NCBI GenBank assembly: GCA_963825565.1 | Contig: CAWGTW010000012.1 | Coordinates: 267,731-331,730 of the forward strand | Direction: 5' to 3' | DNA from: JBFGCT01 sp963825565 | GTDB lineage: Bacteria; Actinomycetota; Acidimicrobiia; Acidimicrobiales; Ilumatobacteraceae | DNA length: 64,000 nucleotides | Notes under the pieces: model-generated | Seen by the model: only the letters and a program-made list of their open reading frames with translations | The model's database searches: none | What the model was told of the DNA's origin: nothing | Translations under genes and position numbers: made by a program | Part shown: positions 1 through 10,100 of the stretch, piece by piece | Position numbering within the stretch: position 1 is the stretch's first letter | How the letters are laid out: the number at the start of each line of letters is the position of its first letter

Positions 1-446
1 GAGTCGAGCAGCTTCGCCTGGCCCTCGACGCCGACCTCGGGGAGCAGGAGGTGGCGCTTGTACCGGTTCGTCTGCTCGGGTGTGAGCGACACCGGGAGCT
101 TCCATGCCCGCCCCTCGTCCTTCCACCGGCCGAACCCACCCTCCATCGACGCCGCACCGGTGTAGCCGAGCTCGCGCATCGTCTTGACGGCGAACGCGGA
201 GCGGACGCCCGCCGCGCAGTACACGACGACCGGTGCGTCCTTGTCGATGATCCGTGCCTCGATCTGGGCTTCGAGGTGGCCGCGAGGGATGTGGATCGCC
301 CCGTGGATCGCACCCTCGCGGTACTCGTCGGGTTCGCGCACGTCGAGGGCCAGCGCTCCGTCGCGGAGGCGGGCCGCAGCGGTCTCGGGATCGATCTCGG
401 CGATCTCTGCTTTCGCAGCGGTGAGGAGGTCGCGGAACGTTGCCAT
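1..446 (-). CDS. Rhodanese-MoeB/ThiF fusion (N-terminal part, runs off the left edge)
   Basis: Partial gene: about 148 codons are visible from ATG at 446, and the rest lies beyond position 1. Residues ~1-100 form a rhodanese sulfurtransferase domain, with LDVREPDEY near residue 45 and the active-site loop CAAGVRS, whose Cys would carry the persulfide. Around residue 128 the sequence changes to RYKRHLLLPEVG, which is how MoeB/ThiF E1-like adenylyltransferases begin. The order rhodanese then MoeB is the reverse of the common MoeZ/MOCS3 order. By family it would activate a sulfur-carrier C-terminus and supply sulfur for molybdopterin or thiamine-type pathways. The EamA gene lies divergently 158 bp away. 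The adenylylation domain itself cannot be inspected here. Confidence 0.85.
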   Translation of the reverse strand, partial: MATFRDLLTAAKAEIAEIDPETAAARLRDGALALDVREPDEYREGAIHGAIHIPRGHLEAQIEARIIDKDAPVVVYCAAGVRSAFAVKTMRELGYTGAASMEGGFGRWKDEGRAWKLPVSLTPEQTNRYKRHLLLPEVGVEGQAKLLD

Positions 447-604
447 GGGTCGAAATCCTAGCGCTATTGTCGAGTGGGTAGGTCGGGAATCGGTGCAACC
501 GTTCGCCGCCATCGGGAATTCCCGGTCGGCGCGTCCGACGGCGGCTCGGATTCGACGTCCGTTTCCCGCCTGCGGCCCTCGGCCGGGATCGGTACGGTGC
601 TCGC

Positions 605-1528
605 GTGACCGAGGCCGCGTCCACCGAGCAGCGCAAGCTGTTCACGGCCGCCAACGCCGAGAACGAGGGGCGGTTCGCGGCCGTCGACTGGGCGCTGTTC
701 CTCGCCGTCGCCGGCATCTGGGGATCGTCGTTCCTGTTCATCGACATCGGCCTCGACGCCCTCCCGCCGGGGTTGATCACGCTCGTGCGCGTCGGGCTCG
801 GAGCCGGGGCACTCGCCGTGCTGCCGCGCCGGCGGGTGACGCTCGAGCGCGACGACCGCGTCCGGCTGATCGTGCTGTCGGTGATCTGGGTCGCGATCCC
901 GTTCACGCTGTTCCCGATCGCCGAGCAGCACGTCAACTCGTCGGTGACCGGGTTGCTCAACGGCGGCACGCCGATCTTTGCCGCACTCGTGGCGACCGTG
1001 TTGTTCCGGCAACGGCCGCGTGGGCCATTGCTCGCCGGGATCGGCATCGGGTTCGCCGGGGTGGTGCTGATCAGCCTGCCGTCGCTCGACGACGGCGCGA
1101 GCGAGGCGCTCGGGGTCGGCCTCGTCGTCGCTGCGACCGTGTGCTACGGGTTCGCGCTCAACCTCGCACCCCCGCTCCAGCAGCGGTACGGGTCGGTCAA
1201 CCTGATGGCCAAGATGCTGGCGCTGGCCACGCTGTGGACGACGCCGTACGGGCTGTGGCAGCTCGACGAAGCCGAATGGGACCCGGGGCCGCTGGCCGCG
1301 GTCGTAACGCTCGGCGTCGTCGGGACCGGTCTTGCGTTCGCGCTGATGGCAACGCTCGTCGGGCGGGTCGGCTCGACCAGGGCATCGTTCATCACCTACG
1401 TGATCCCGGTGGTCGCGCTCGCCCTCGGCGTCGTCGTCCGCAACGACGAGGTCGCCCCGCCGGCCCTCGCCGGCGTGGTGCTCGTCATCGCCGGCGCCTT
1501 CCTCGCCAGCCGCCGCACGAAGCGGTGA
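605..1528 (+). CDS. EamA/DMT-family transporter
   Basis: A 307-residue integral membrane protein with GTG start at 605. It shows about ten hydrophobic segments arranged as two EamA repeats. The first begins near residue 28 (FLAVAGIWGSSFLFIDIGL) and the second near residue 165. The N-terminal ~25 residues are hydrophilic and cytoplasmic. Family members export or import small metabolites such as amino acids, but the substrate cannot be read from sequence. The gene stands alone, divergent from the rhodanese-MoeB gene and convergent with the Sir2 gene, 63 bp from its stop. Confidence 0.85.
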   Translation: MTEAASTEQRKLFTAANAENEGRFAAVDWALFLAVAGIWGSSFLFIDIGLDALPPGLITLVRVGLGAGALAVLPRRRVTLERDDRVRLIVLSVIWVAIPFTLFPIAEQHVNSSVTGLLNGGTPIFAALVATVLFRQRPRGPLLAGIGIGFAGVVLISLPSLDDGASEALGVGLVVAATVCYGFALNLAPPLQQRYGSVNLMAKMLALATLWTTPYGLWQLDEAEWDPGPLAAVVTLGVVGTGLAFALMATLVGRVGSTRASFITYVIPVVALALGVVVRNDEVAPPALAGVVLVIAGAFLASRRTKR

Positions 1529-1591
1529 CGCGGACATCAGCGAGCAGCACGACGCGGCCAGCACATCGACGTCGCGGCGGGTGTACCGACT

Positions 1592-2359
1592 TCACACCAG
1601 CGCGGGCAGGATGTCGCTGATGCCCCCGACGAGGAGATGGTCGGCGTAGCGGTCCATCGCCGTCTCGGCGCCGTTGACGATGACGACGGCCGCACCGGCG
1701 GCCTTGGCCCGGGGCACGCAGTTCGCGGCGGGGAAGACGCTCAACGTCGAACCGACGGCGAGCAGGACGTCGGCCTCCTCGCTGACCCGCAGCGCCCGCT
1801 CGATCACCTCGGGGACCAGCGCCTGACCGAAGCTGATCGTGTCGCTCTTCAGGATCCCTCCGCAGACGAGGCACGGCGGGTCGTCCTCGCCGGAGCGGAC
1901 GCGGTCGAGCGCCTCGGCCATCGGGCGCCGATCGGTGCACTCCCAGCAGCGGGTCCACCACACCGTCCCGTGGACCTCGATCACGCGGTCCTCGGCGTTG
2001 CCGGCCTGCTGGTGCAGGCCGTCGATGTTCTGCGTGACGATTGCGTGGAGCCGGTCGCGGCGTTCGAGCTCGACGATCGCCCGGTGGCCGACGTTGGGCC
2101 GCGCCGTCCAGGCCGGCGTCGTCAGCCGGTTCTGCCACGCCGCTCGTCGGACGTCGGGATCGGCGAGGTAGTACCCGATGTTGGACGCCTTCTCGGCCGC
2201 CGGGTTCTTCGTCCACAACCCGTTCGGACCGCGGAAGTCGGGGATCCCCGAGTCGGTGGAGATCCCCGCCCCCGTCAGCACGACGATGCGGCCCGCGCCG
2301 GCGAGGAGCTCGCGGGCCGCGGTGATGCCCGGCGGGAGCATTGGATCGGGGTCGTGCAC
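1592..2359 (-). CDS. Sir2-family NAD-dependent protein deacylase
   Basis: A sirtuin of 255 residues if it starts at GTG 2359, which is preceded by GGAGG. ATG 2341 and an upstream in-frame start at 2416 are alternatives. All core motifs are present: GAGIS at ~30-34, PDFRG at ~40-44, QNIDGLH at ~110-116 and catalytic His in EVHG at ~130. A four-Cys zinc site is formed by CWEC (138-141) and CLVC (163-166). It would remove acyl groups from lysines using NAD, yielding nicotinamide and O-acyl-ADP-ribose. The YY pair near 63-64 follows the NIGYY context and may bear on acyl preference, but I would not assign the acyl group. It is monocistronic. Confidence 0.9.
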   Translation of the reverse strand: MHDPDPMLPPGITAARELLAGAGRIVVLTGAGISTDSGIPDFRGPNGLWTKNPAAEKASNIGYYLADPDVRRAAWQNRLTTPAWTARPNVGHRAIVELERRDRLHAIVTQNIDGLHQQAGNAEDRVIEVHGTVWWTRCWECTDRRPMAEALDRVRSGEDDPPCLVCGGILKSDTISFGQALVPEVIERALRVSEEADVLLAVGSTLSVFPAANCVPRAKAAGAAVVIVNGAETAMDRYADHLLVGGISDILPALV

Positions 2360-2668
2360 GGCCCTCCACTGTGGCCGATCGCACCGCCGCAGCCAACCCG
2401 GCACGCCCGGAGGCACCGGACACCAGTGGGTTCGGCGTGGGCTGTCGTGACCCGACGGGTGGTGCGCGACGACGGTTCACGTGTTCGGCCGCGATCGGCC
2501 GCTGGTGCCGCCCGACCCGATGAAGCTGGTCCCGGACTCGATCGGCCCGGACACCATCGGGTTCTGGACACGATCGGGTTCCGGGCACGATCGGGTCCCG
2601 AACCCCATCGGTGTCGGGAACCGGGGGCTGCGGTGGTCGCCGGCGGGGCGTGCTGCCAGACTCGTGGC
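2360..2668. other. Gene-free divergent region with short tandem repeats
   Basis: This stretch separates the minus-strand Sir2 gene from the plus-strand L,D-transpeptidase-like gene and should hold both promoters. No conserved coding sequence was recognised. Its main structure is the ~17-bp repeat array at 2534-2615. I could not pick a convincing -35/-10 pair for either gene. Confidence 0.5.
2534..2615. repeat. ~17-bp degenerate tandem repeat, five units
   Basis: Five consecutive units share the core GGACACGATCGGGTTCC. They start near 2534 (15-bp variant), 2549, 2566, 2583 and 2600. The middle three are the most alike and the outer two diverge. The array lies 54-135 bp upstream of the GTG start of the secreted L,D-transpeptidase-like gene. 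It could be an operator array or neutral slippage; nothing in the sequence decides between them. Confidence 0.7.
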
Positions 2669-3517
2669 GTGCGCCACGTCCGACTGCTCGCTGCGGCGGT
2701 GGCCGCCTCGTCGCTCGTCGCGGGCGTTGCGATCGCCGGGCCGCCGACCGGGATCGACGATGGCGGCACTGCGCTGCATCCGGCCGGGCGCGACGTGCAA
2801 TGGCTGGCCGACGGCGCGTGCGACCTCGACACCGCTCAGGCCCTCGGCGCCCGGCACCCCGCCGTGCGCCAGTTGGTCGTGCTCGCCACCGACGGCGTTG
2901 CCGACACGTCCGGTTCGGCGTTCGTCGCCGTGCGGACGAGCGGCGGCGGATGGGAATGCCAGAGCGCCACGTTCGGCGCCCGCTTCGGGCGTGCCGGCAC
3001 GCGCCCGCTGCTCGATCGACGATCGGGAGACGGCACGACCCCGGCGGGGGTGTTCCCGCTCGGCGAGGTCACCGCCTGGGACGGCCAGACGTTCAACGTG
3101 TTCGGCAACCGTCCCGACCCCGGGGTACGCACCGGTATCGGCTATCGCGACGTGCACCAGAGCGACTGCTGGGGCGCCACACCGAACGACCCGACCTACC
3201 AGCACCTCGTCGACCGGTACGGATGCCCGGGACCGCACGACGAGTGGCTCCCCAGGTTCGGCGACGTGTACTCCCACGCTGCGGTGATCGGCGCCAATCT
3301 CGACCCGATCTCGGGCGACGCACCCGGCGAGACACCGTACGCCGCCGCGATCTTCCTCCACCGCCACAGCTACACCGCGACCGGTGGCACACGGCCGACG
3401 AGCGGCTGCGTCTCGCTCGCCTACGACGATCTGGTGGCCACGATCCGGCTGCTCGACCCGGACCTGTCCCCGCACTTCGCGATCGGCCCGACCGACTGGC
3501 TCCGCTCGACCGCCTGA
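2669..3517 (+). CDS. Secreted YkuD-like L,D-transpeptidase-family protein
   Basis: GTG start at 2669 gives 282 residues and puts a clear signal peptide at the N-terminus: VRHVRLLAAAVAASS, hydrophobic to about residue 23, with cleavage after AIA. An open frame extends further upstream, but there it reads as non-coding. The mature domain resembles COG3786 YkuD-type proteins. It has FLHRHSY, a gap, then TSGCVSL, where Cys is the expected nucleophile and the upstream His its partner. Such enzymes form or remodel 3-3 peptidoglycan cross-links, or attach proteins to the wall. An exported wall enzyme is a safe reading; activity is inferred. Confidence 0.75.
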   Translation: MRHVRLLAAAVAASSLVAGVAIAGPPTGIDDGGTALHPAGRDVQWLADGACDLDTAQALGARHPAVRQLVVLATDGVADTSGSAFVAVRTSGGGWECQSATFGARFGRAGTRPLLDRRSGDGTTPAGVFPLGEVTAWDGQTFNVFGNRPDPGVRTGIGYRDVHQSDCWGATPNDPTYQHLVDRYGCPGPHDEWLPRFGDVYSHAAVIGANLDPISGDAPGETPYAAAIFLHRHSYTATGGTRPTSGCVSLAYDDLVATIRLLDPDLSPHFAIGPTDWLRSTA

Positions 3518-3547
3518 TCCCCCATCCCGTCCGGACCCATCCCATCT

Positions 3548-3568
3548 CATCGCGATCGCGTCGCGATG
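3548..3568 (+). terminator. Hairpin after the L,D-transpeptidase-like gene
   Basis: A perfect 8-bp stem, CATCGCGA pairing with TCGCGATG, closes a 5-base TCGCG loop about 30 bp after the stop codon. No T-run follows, which is usual for high-GC actinobacterial terminators. It could instead act in the leader of the downstream prfC. Confidence 0.45.
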
Positions 3569-3637
3569 GTGAGCGAGTGGTCGACCAGAACCGCGACACC
3601 GACGGATGGGGGGAGTCACAGCGGTAGCGTCGGAACG

Positions 3638-5218
3638 ATGTCGGAGCAGGTGATCGAGGAAGCGGCGCGCCGCCGGACGTTCGCGATCATCTCCCATCCC
3701 GACGCCGGCAAGACCACGCTGACCGAGAAGTTCCTGCTCTATGCGGGTGCGATCCAGTCCGGCGGCGCGGTCAAGGCCCACGAGGGGCGACGCGCCGCCA
3801 CCTCGGACTGGATGGACATGGAGCAAAAGCGCGGGATCTCGATCACCTCGACCGCGCTCAACTTCCCGTATCGGGACCACGAGCTCAACCTGCTCGACAC
3901 CCCTGGTCACCGCGACTTCTCCGAGGACACGTACCGCGTCCTGTCGGCGGTCGATGCGGTGGTGATGGTCCTCGACTCGGCCAAGGGCATCGAGCCGCAG
4001 ACCCTCAAGCTGTTCGAGGTGTGCCGCTCCCGGAGCCTGCCGGTGCTGACGTTCCTCAACAAGCTCGATCGGCCGGGCCTGGAGCCGATCGAGTTGCTCG
4101 ACCAGATCGAGGAGCAGATCGGCTTGCGGCCGACCCCGGCCACCTGGCCGGTCGGTTCCCACGGTGACCTCCGGGGCGTGATCGACCGCCGGACCGACGT
4201 GTTCACCCGCTTCACGCGCACCGCCCGCGGCTCGCAGATCGCGCCGGAGGAGGACGTGCCCGCAGATCGCGCCGCCGACGAGGAGGGTGCCGCTTGGACC
4301 AAGGCGAGCGACGAGTCCGAGCTGCTCGATGCGATCGGCGCCGACGTCGACCTGCCGTCGTTCCTCGCCGGGGAGTCGACCCCGGTGTTCGCCGGGTCGG
4401 CGCTGACCAACTTCGGCGTGCGGCACCTGCTCGACGCAATCGTCGATCTCGCTCCGGCGCCGCCACCGCGTGGCGACATCGACGACAAGCCGCGCCACCT
4501 CGACGAGCCGTGCTCGGCGTTCGTGTTCAAGGTGCAGGCCAACATGGACCGACACCACCGTGACCGGATCGCGTTCGCCCGCATCTGCTCGGGCAGGTTC
4601 GATCGAGGGATGGTGCTGATCTGCCAGCGAACCGGCAAGCCGTTCGCGACGAAGTACGCGTCGACCGTGTTCGGCGCCGAGCGCACGACGGTCGACGAGG
4701 CGTTCCCCGGCGACGTCGTCGGGTTGGTCAACGCGACCGGGCTGAACATCGGCGACACGCTGTACGACGAGGCCGGTGCAGCCGTCGAGTTCCCCCGGCT
4801 GCCACAGTTCGCCCCCGAGGTCTTCGCCACCGCGCGGCCGACCGACACCGGCAAGACGAAGCAGTTCCGCAAGGGCCTCGACCAGCTCGGCGAGGAAGGC
4901 GTCGTCCAGGTGTTGCGGGACCCCGACTGGGGCGACGCCTCACCGGTGCTCGCCGCGGTCGGCCAGCTCCAGTTCGACGTGTTCGCCAACCGGCTCGACG
5001 TCGAGTTCAACGCCCCGATCGAGCTGTCGTCGGCCCCGTATCAGGCGATCCGGCTGACCGACCGTGAGTCGGCCGCGGTGCTGCGGGAGAAGACCGGCGT
5101 GCGCATCCTCGCCCGCGCCGACGGGCGGATCGTCGCGTTGTTCGAGAACAAGTACGCGCTGGCGCGCATCGAGCAGAACGAACCCGAGCTGACCCTCGAC
5201 CACCTCATCGCCGGCTGA
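3638..5218 (+). CDS. prfC: Peptide chain release factor 3 (copy 1, intact motifs)
   Basis: A 526-residue translational GTPase of normal RF3 length. Start is ATG 3638, where the RF3 homology begins (SEQVIEEAARRRTFAIISHP). G1 is SHPDAGKTT, G3 is DTPGHRDF at ~87-94 with the catalytic His, and G4 is NKLD. Domains II and III follow, with the RF3 hallmark KQFRKGLDQLGEEGVVQV near residue 410. RF3 uses GTP to help RF1/RF2 leave the ribosome after peptide release. A clear paralog lies at 58192-59775. The two copies read as homologous along their full length, and this one keeps every catalytic motif. It is convergent with the DUF2207 gene, with a hairpin between them. Confidence 0.95.
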   Translation: MSEQVIEEAARRRTFAIISHPDAGKTTLTEKFLLYAGAIQSGGAVKAHEGRRAATSDWMDMEQKRGISITSTALNFPYRDHELNLLDTPGHRDFSEDTYRVLSAVDAVVMVLDSAKGIEPQTLKLFEVCRSRSLPVLTFLNKLDRPGLEPIELLDQIEEQIGLRPTPATWPVGSHGDLRGVIDRRTDVFTRFTRTARGSQIAPEEDVPADRAADEEGAAWTKASDESELLDAIGADVDLPSFLAGESTPVFAGSALTNFGVRHLLDAIVDLAPAPPPRGDIDDKPRHLDEPCSAFVFKVQANMDRHHRDRIAFARICSGRFDRGMVLICQRTGKPFATKYASTVFGAERTTVDEAFPGDVVGLVNATGLNIGDTLYDEAGAAVEFPRLPQFAPEVFATARPTDTGKTKQFRKGLDQLGEEGVVQVLRDPDWGDASPVLAAVGQLQFDVFANRLDVEFNAPIELSSAPYQAIRLTDRESAAVLREKTGVRILARADGRIVALFENKYALARIEQNEPELTLDHLIAG

Positions 5219-5224
5219 CCGTCA

Positions 5225-5249
5225 ACACCCGGTGTCTCACACCGGGTGT
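5225..5249. terminator. Bidirectional hairpin between convergent prfC and DUF2207 gene
   Basis: Perfect 11-bp inverted repeat: ACACCCGGTGT at 5225-5235 and its complement at 5239-5249, with a 3-base CTC loop. It begins 7 bp after the prfC stop and ends 7 bp before the stop of the opposing gene, so it can serve both. It lacks a T-run. Confidence 0.7.
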
Positions 5250-5255
5250 CAACGA

Positions 5256-7052
5256 TTACCAGGAGCCGGAGCTGCCGCCGCCTCCGCCGCCGCCGACGCC
5301 TCCCCCGCCGAACCCTCCACCTCCACCTCCACCCGAACTGGAGGGTGTCGTGTGCGCGGAGTGGAACGCCGATGCGCTGGTGTGGACCAGCAACGGCCCA
5401 CGCAGTGCCAGATCGGGGTCGGGGATGTTGCTCGCCCGAACGGCGCGGTCCCAGGCCTCGGCCTCGCCGAGGGCGACCGCCCAGGCGCTGTACTCCCGCA
5501 GCAGGCCGTTGTCCCAGGCCCACTCGACGTGGCGGCCCTCGCTCGCGTGCAGGAAGCGGCGGAACGACTCGGTCCGCAGGGCCAGCGCCGACCCGGTGGC
5601 GGTCCTCGCCGGGAGCAACGTCCGGTACAGGACGGCTGCCACGATCACGACGACGAGCGTGGTCGCAGCGACCGCCGCCCACGGTGCGGCGAGGACGCCG
5701 ACGGCACCGGCATCGAGCACCCCCCGCCCGAGCCCGATGACGAGGAGCAACGGGAGCAGGACGAACCCGAGGGCGGACACCTTGAACCGGCCGCCACCGG
5801 GCGCGCTGCGCTTCCACCAGCCGCAGTGCTCGACGAAGCGTTGCTGTTCCTTGCGGATGTTCCGCCAGGTCGCGGTGAACTTCGCGTCGTAGGTGCCGAG
5901 CTCGATCGACGTCGTCGAACCGAAAAGCTCCGACAGGTGGGCGTTGTCGACGGCGCTGAGCCGGGGGGACACCACACCTCGCCGCAGGTGGAGGCCGCCG
6001 TCTCCCTCGTCGACCACGATCGCCTCCTGGGCGATCATCTCGGAGAACCACGCGGCGACCGTGTCGTCGTCGATCCGCTCGCGGAGCAGGGTGGCGCCCT
6101 GCCATGGCTCGAGGCCGCGCGGCGGCACGAACTCGATCGTCGCCAGTTCGGCCAGGCGCGAGTCGGGGACACGGTACGTCGGGACGTCGGCGACGCGATC
6201 GCCGGCGCGCGGTGCCGGGAGCGCCCCGAACGCGGCATCGGCCGCACCGCCGGCACCGGCGACCTCGTTGCTGCCGTACCACCGGAACGTCACGAAGACG
6301 GCGCCCGAGGTGAGCACGCCGAGTGCGGCCACGATCAGACCGAGCGGGCTGAACCCGGTGGCGGCGGGGTCGGGTGGCGGCGGCGGAGCGGGGAGGTCGG
6401 GCGTCGACAAGGACTCGATCGTCCCGCCGACCGTGATCCCGTCGCCGGGCTCGAGCGGCTCGATCACCGCGACGTACCGCCCGTCGTCGCCGCGCGTGAG
6501 CGAGCACCCGCCGAACGTCCCGTACGACCCCGTGTCACAGCTCGTGTCGGTCAGGTCGAAGCCGGTCAGCACGACCTCGAAGCGATCGGTCCGGAACGTC
6601 TCGCTGGTGCCGATGATGTCGAGGGCCAGGTCGCCCGTCGACAGCCGGGCGTCGGGGAGGACGTACTCGAGCACGTAGCGGTGTTGCCCGGTGAACGTGA
6701 TGTTCGGGTCGCCGACGCGGATCCGCGTCTCGCTGCCGACGTCGATCGCGTTGACGTCGGCGTTGGCGGTCGGCGCCGAGGCGGTGATCTCGGTCGGCTG
6801 ACCGAAGTCGTTGGGCACGATCCGCTGGTAGCCGCGCCGCTGGTTCACCCCGAAGTCGATGTCCACCACCTCGCGGATCCGCACCCCGTCGGCGCCGTCG
6901 GGCCAGACGGTCACCTGCTTGGCGTCGAAGTGCTCGGGCCGAAACACCGCGTCGTCGCCGCCGCCGATCACCCGGAACCCGGTGAGCAGCGACATCACGA
7001 CGATCGTGATGCCGACGAGGACGTGACGCCAGGGAGCGACTCTGCGCAGCAT
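5256..7052 (-). CDS. DUF2207-family membrane protein
   Basis: 598 residues from ATG 7052. The in-frame extension to 7373 overlaps the divergent gene and its leader, so I reject it. The N-terminus has one membrane segment (~10-25). A large extracytoplasmic DUF2207 domain follows (~35-200), then a Pro-rich linker and a second membrane segment (~215-235). A cytoplasmic stretch and two more hydrophobic segments lie near 415-465. The C-terminus is an almost pure Gly/Ser tail ending in GSW, typical of this family. Function is unknown; a role in envelope stress or secretion is only a guess. It is divergent from the giant surface-protein gene, with 97 bp between their starts. Confidence 0.85.
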   Translation of the reverse strand: MLRRVAPWRHVLVGITIVVMSLLTGFRVIGGGDDAVFRPEHFDAKQVTVWPDGADGVRIREVVDIDFGVNQRRGYQRIVPNDFGQPTEITASAPTANADVNAIDVGSETRIRVGDPNITFTGQHRYVLEYVLPDARLSTGDLALDIIGTSETFRTDRFEVVLTGFDLTDTSCDTGSYGTFGGCSLTRGDDGRYVAVIEPLEPGDGITVGGTIESLSTPDLPAPPPPPDPAATGFSPLGLIVAALGVLTSGAVFVTFRWYGSNEVAGAGGAADAAFGALPAPRAGDRVADVPTYRVPDSRLAELATIEFVPPRGLEPWQGATLLRERIDDDTVAAWFSEMIAQEAIVVDEGDGGLHLRRGVVSPRLSAVDNAHLSELFGSTTSIELGTYDAKFTATWRNIRKEQQRFVEHCGWWKRSAPGGGRFKVSALGFVLLPLLLVIGLGRGVLDAGAVGVLAAPWAAVAATTLVVVIVAAVLYRTLLPARTATGSALALRTESFRRFLHASEGRHVEWAWDNGLLREYSAWAVALGEAEAWDRAVRASNIPDPDLALRGPLLVHTSASAFHSAHTTPSSSGGGGGGGFGGGGVGGGGGGGSSGSW

Positions 7053-7149
7053 GGACGCGAGTCTGGCCGAGAACGTGACGCCGCCCGCATTCCGTTCGGC
7101 TATGGTCCGCCGTTGGCGGCCGGACCGGCCCCACCGGGGAGGATCGACC

Positions 7150-10100
7150 ATGTTTCGAGCGCCACACCACCGCAGCGGGACGTCACGGCCGGCGTTCGGA
7201 CGCCGTCCCGCAGTGGGACCTGCGCTCGTGCTGGCGCTCGGCGCGGCGACGCTGACCTTCGGCGCGTCGGGCACGGTCGGCGCGCAGCCGGTCGACGAGC
7301 CGGTCGAGACGGCCGAGACGCCGCCCGCGGATGCGCTGCCGGTCGACGTGTCGGGGACGGTCACCCTGGTCAAGCCGGCGTTGACCCCGGTCGCCGACGC
7401 CCGCTACGCCGACACGCGGGCGACCGGGGTCACGATCGACGGGCAGTACGAGGCCGACGGGCCGGTTGCCGCCGGCGCAGAGTACGAGGTCACGATCGCC
7501 GGCCGCGGCGCGGTCCCACCGTCGGCGGTCGGCGTGATCGCCAACGTCACCGCGGTCGGCCCGGCCGCGGCGGGCTACTTCACCGTGTACGACTGCGACC
7601 CGCCGCTGCCCAACGCCTCGGCGCTCAACTACACGACCGGTGTGGACGTGGCCAACGAGATCGTCATCGCGCTGTCGGCCGCCGGATCGATGTGCGTCTA
7701 CTCCTCCGCCGCCTCCGACCTGCTGATCGACGTCGTCGGCTACGTCTCGGCCACCGACAGCATCAAGACCGCCACCCCGGCACGGTTCGGCGAGACCCGC
7801 GTCGGCGCCACCACGTTCGACGGACTGTACGAGGGCCTCGGCCGCACGTCGCCGGGTTCGACCACCAAGATCGGCGTCGAGGGGCGCGGCATCGTCCCAC
7901 CGAGCGTGAACGCCGTGATCGTCAACGTCGGCGTCGTCGACCCCGACACCGACAGCTTCGTCACCGTCTACTCCTGCTTCCCGGCCGTTCCGCTGGCCTC
8001 GTCGATCAACCACACGGCAGGGGTCGATCGCGCCAACGAGCTGATCGTCAAGCCCGACGCCAACGGTGACATCTGCATCTACACCGACCAGGCGGTCGAC
8101 CTGATCGTCGACGTCGTCGGCTACGTCGAGACCGGCTCCGACCTCGTCAGCATCGCCAACCGGCGCTTCGTCGAGACCCGCGACGGCGCGACCACGTTCG
8201 ACGGCGTCAACCAGGGCGGCGGCAAGCTCGCCGACGGCTCGACCACCACGGTCCAGATCGCAGGCCGCGGGACGGTTCCCCCCGACGCGGTCGCAGCGAT
8301 CGTCAACGTCGCCGCCGTCGACCCCGACGCGCCCGGCTTCTTCACCGTCGACTCGTGCAACACGCCGCGCCCCAACGCCTCCTCGCTCAACTACACGACC
8401 GGCGTCAACGGCGCGAACGAGCTGATCGCCTCCCTCGACGCCACGGGGAAGCTCTGCATCTACACCTCGGCCAGCACCCATGTGCTCGTCGACGTCGTCG
8501 GCTACCTGCAACCGAACGCCGACCTGTCGATCACCAAGTCCGACGACATCGACCCGATCGCCGCCGGCACCGACCTGACGTACACGGTCGAGGTCACCAA
8601 CGACGGTCCGGACCCGGCGACCGATGTCGTCGTGACCGACACGCTCCCCGCCGGGGTGACGCTCGTATCGACCTCCGGCTGCGCTGAGGACCCCGCCGGT
8701 ACTCCGACCTGCACGCTCGGCGACCTCGCGCCCGGCGCGACCGCCTCGTACACGGCGACCGTCACCGTCGACCTGACCACCGCCGGCACGATCACCAACA
8801 CCGCCACCGTGACCTCGGCCACCGGCGACCCTGACCCCTCGGACAACTCCGCCGCCGAGGACACCGACGTCTTCCAGGTCGGCACGATCGAGATCGTCAA
8901 GGCGACCGACCCGGCAGGGGGCACCGGCTTCGGCTTCACCGGCGACATCGGCATGGCCAACGTGTTCACCCTCGACGACGGCGAGACCAAGACGTTCGCG
9001 TCGGTCGAGGTCGGCACGTACAGCGTCACCGAGGACGACCCGACCGGCGCTGGGTACAACCTCTCCGCGCTCGACTGCGTCGACACCGATGCCGGAGGGA
9101 CGGCGTCGACCGGCGACATCCCGACTCGCACGGCGACGATCGTGCTCGATCCCAACGAGACGGTCACCTGCACGTTCACCAACACCAACCGCGGCGCGAT
9201 CATCGTCGAAAAGCAGACGCTGCCCGACGGCGACCCGCAGACGTTCGGCTTCACCGGCGACGCAGCCGGCACGATCGGCGACGGCGGCACGCTCACGGTC
9301 GCCGATCTGGTGCCCGGCACGTACACGTCGACCGAGACCCTGCCCGCCGGTTGGGACCTGACCGACATCACGTGCGACGACACCGACTCCAGCGGCGATA
9401 CCGGCACCGCGACCGCGACGTTCGAGGTGGCCGCCGGCGAGGTCGTGCGATGCACGTTCACCAACACCAAGCGCGGCACGGTCACCATCGTCAAGGACGC
9501 CGACCCCGACAGCGCGCAGGACTTCTCCTTCACCGCGGTCGGCGGGCTGGTCCCGGCGAGCTTCGACCTCGACGACGACGCCGACGCCACCCTGTCGAAC
9601 ACCCAGACGTTCACCGACGTGCCACCAGGCCCGTACAGCGTGACCGAGGCCGACCCGACCCCGGGCTTCGACCTCACCGGCCTCACCTGCGTCGATTCCG
9701 ACGCCGGCGGGCTGGCATCGACGACGGGCCTCGTGTCGCGCACGGCGACGATCAACCTCGACCCCGGCGAGACCGTCACCTGCACCTACACCAACACCGA
9801 GCGCGGCACGATCACCATCGTCAAGGACGCCGACCCCAACGGGCCGACCGACTTCGCCTTCACCGACGACATCGCCGCCCCGAACGCGTTCACGCTCGAC
9901 GACGACGCCGACGCGACGCTGTCGAACACCGAGACGTTCACCGACGTCGTCCCGGGCTCGTACACCGTCGCCGAGACCGACCCGACCCCGGGCTTCGACC
10001 TCACGTCGCTGGTCTGCGTCGACTCCGACGCCGGCGGCACCGCCTCCACCGGCAGCACCGCCACGCGCACCGCCACCATCAACGTCGACCCCGGCGAGAC

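Noticed and set aside
5232..8069. A 945-codon plus-strand open frame over the DUF2207 gene
   Set aside because: It is Arg/Gly-rich shadow sequence with no domains. The minus-strand DUF2207 protein explains the region.
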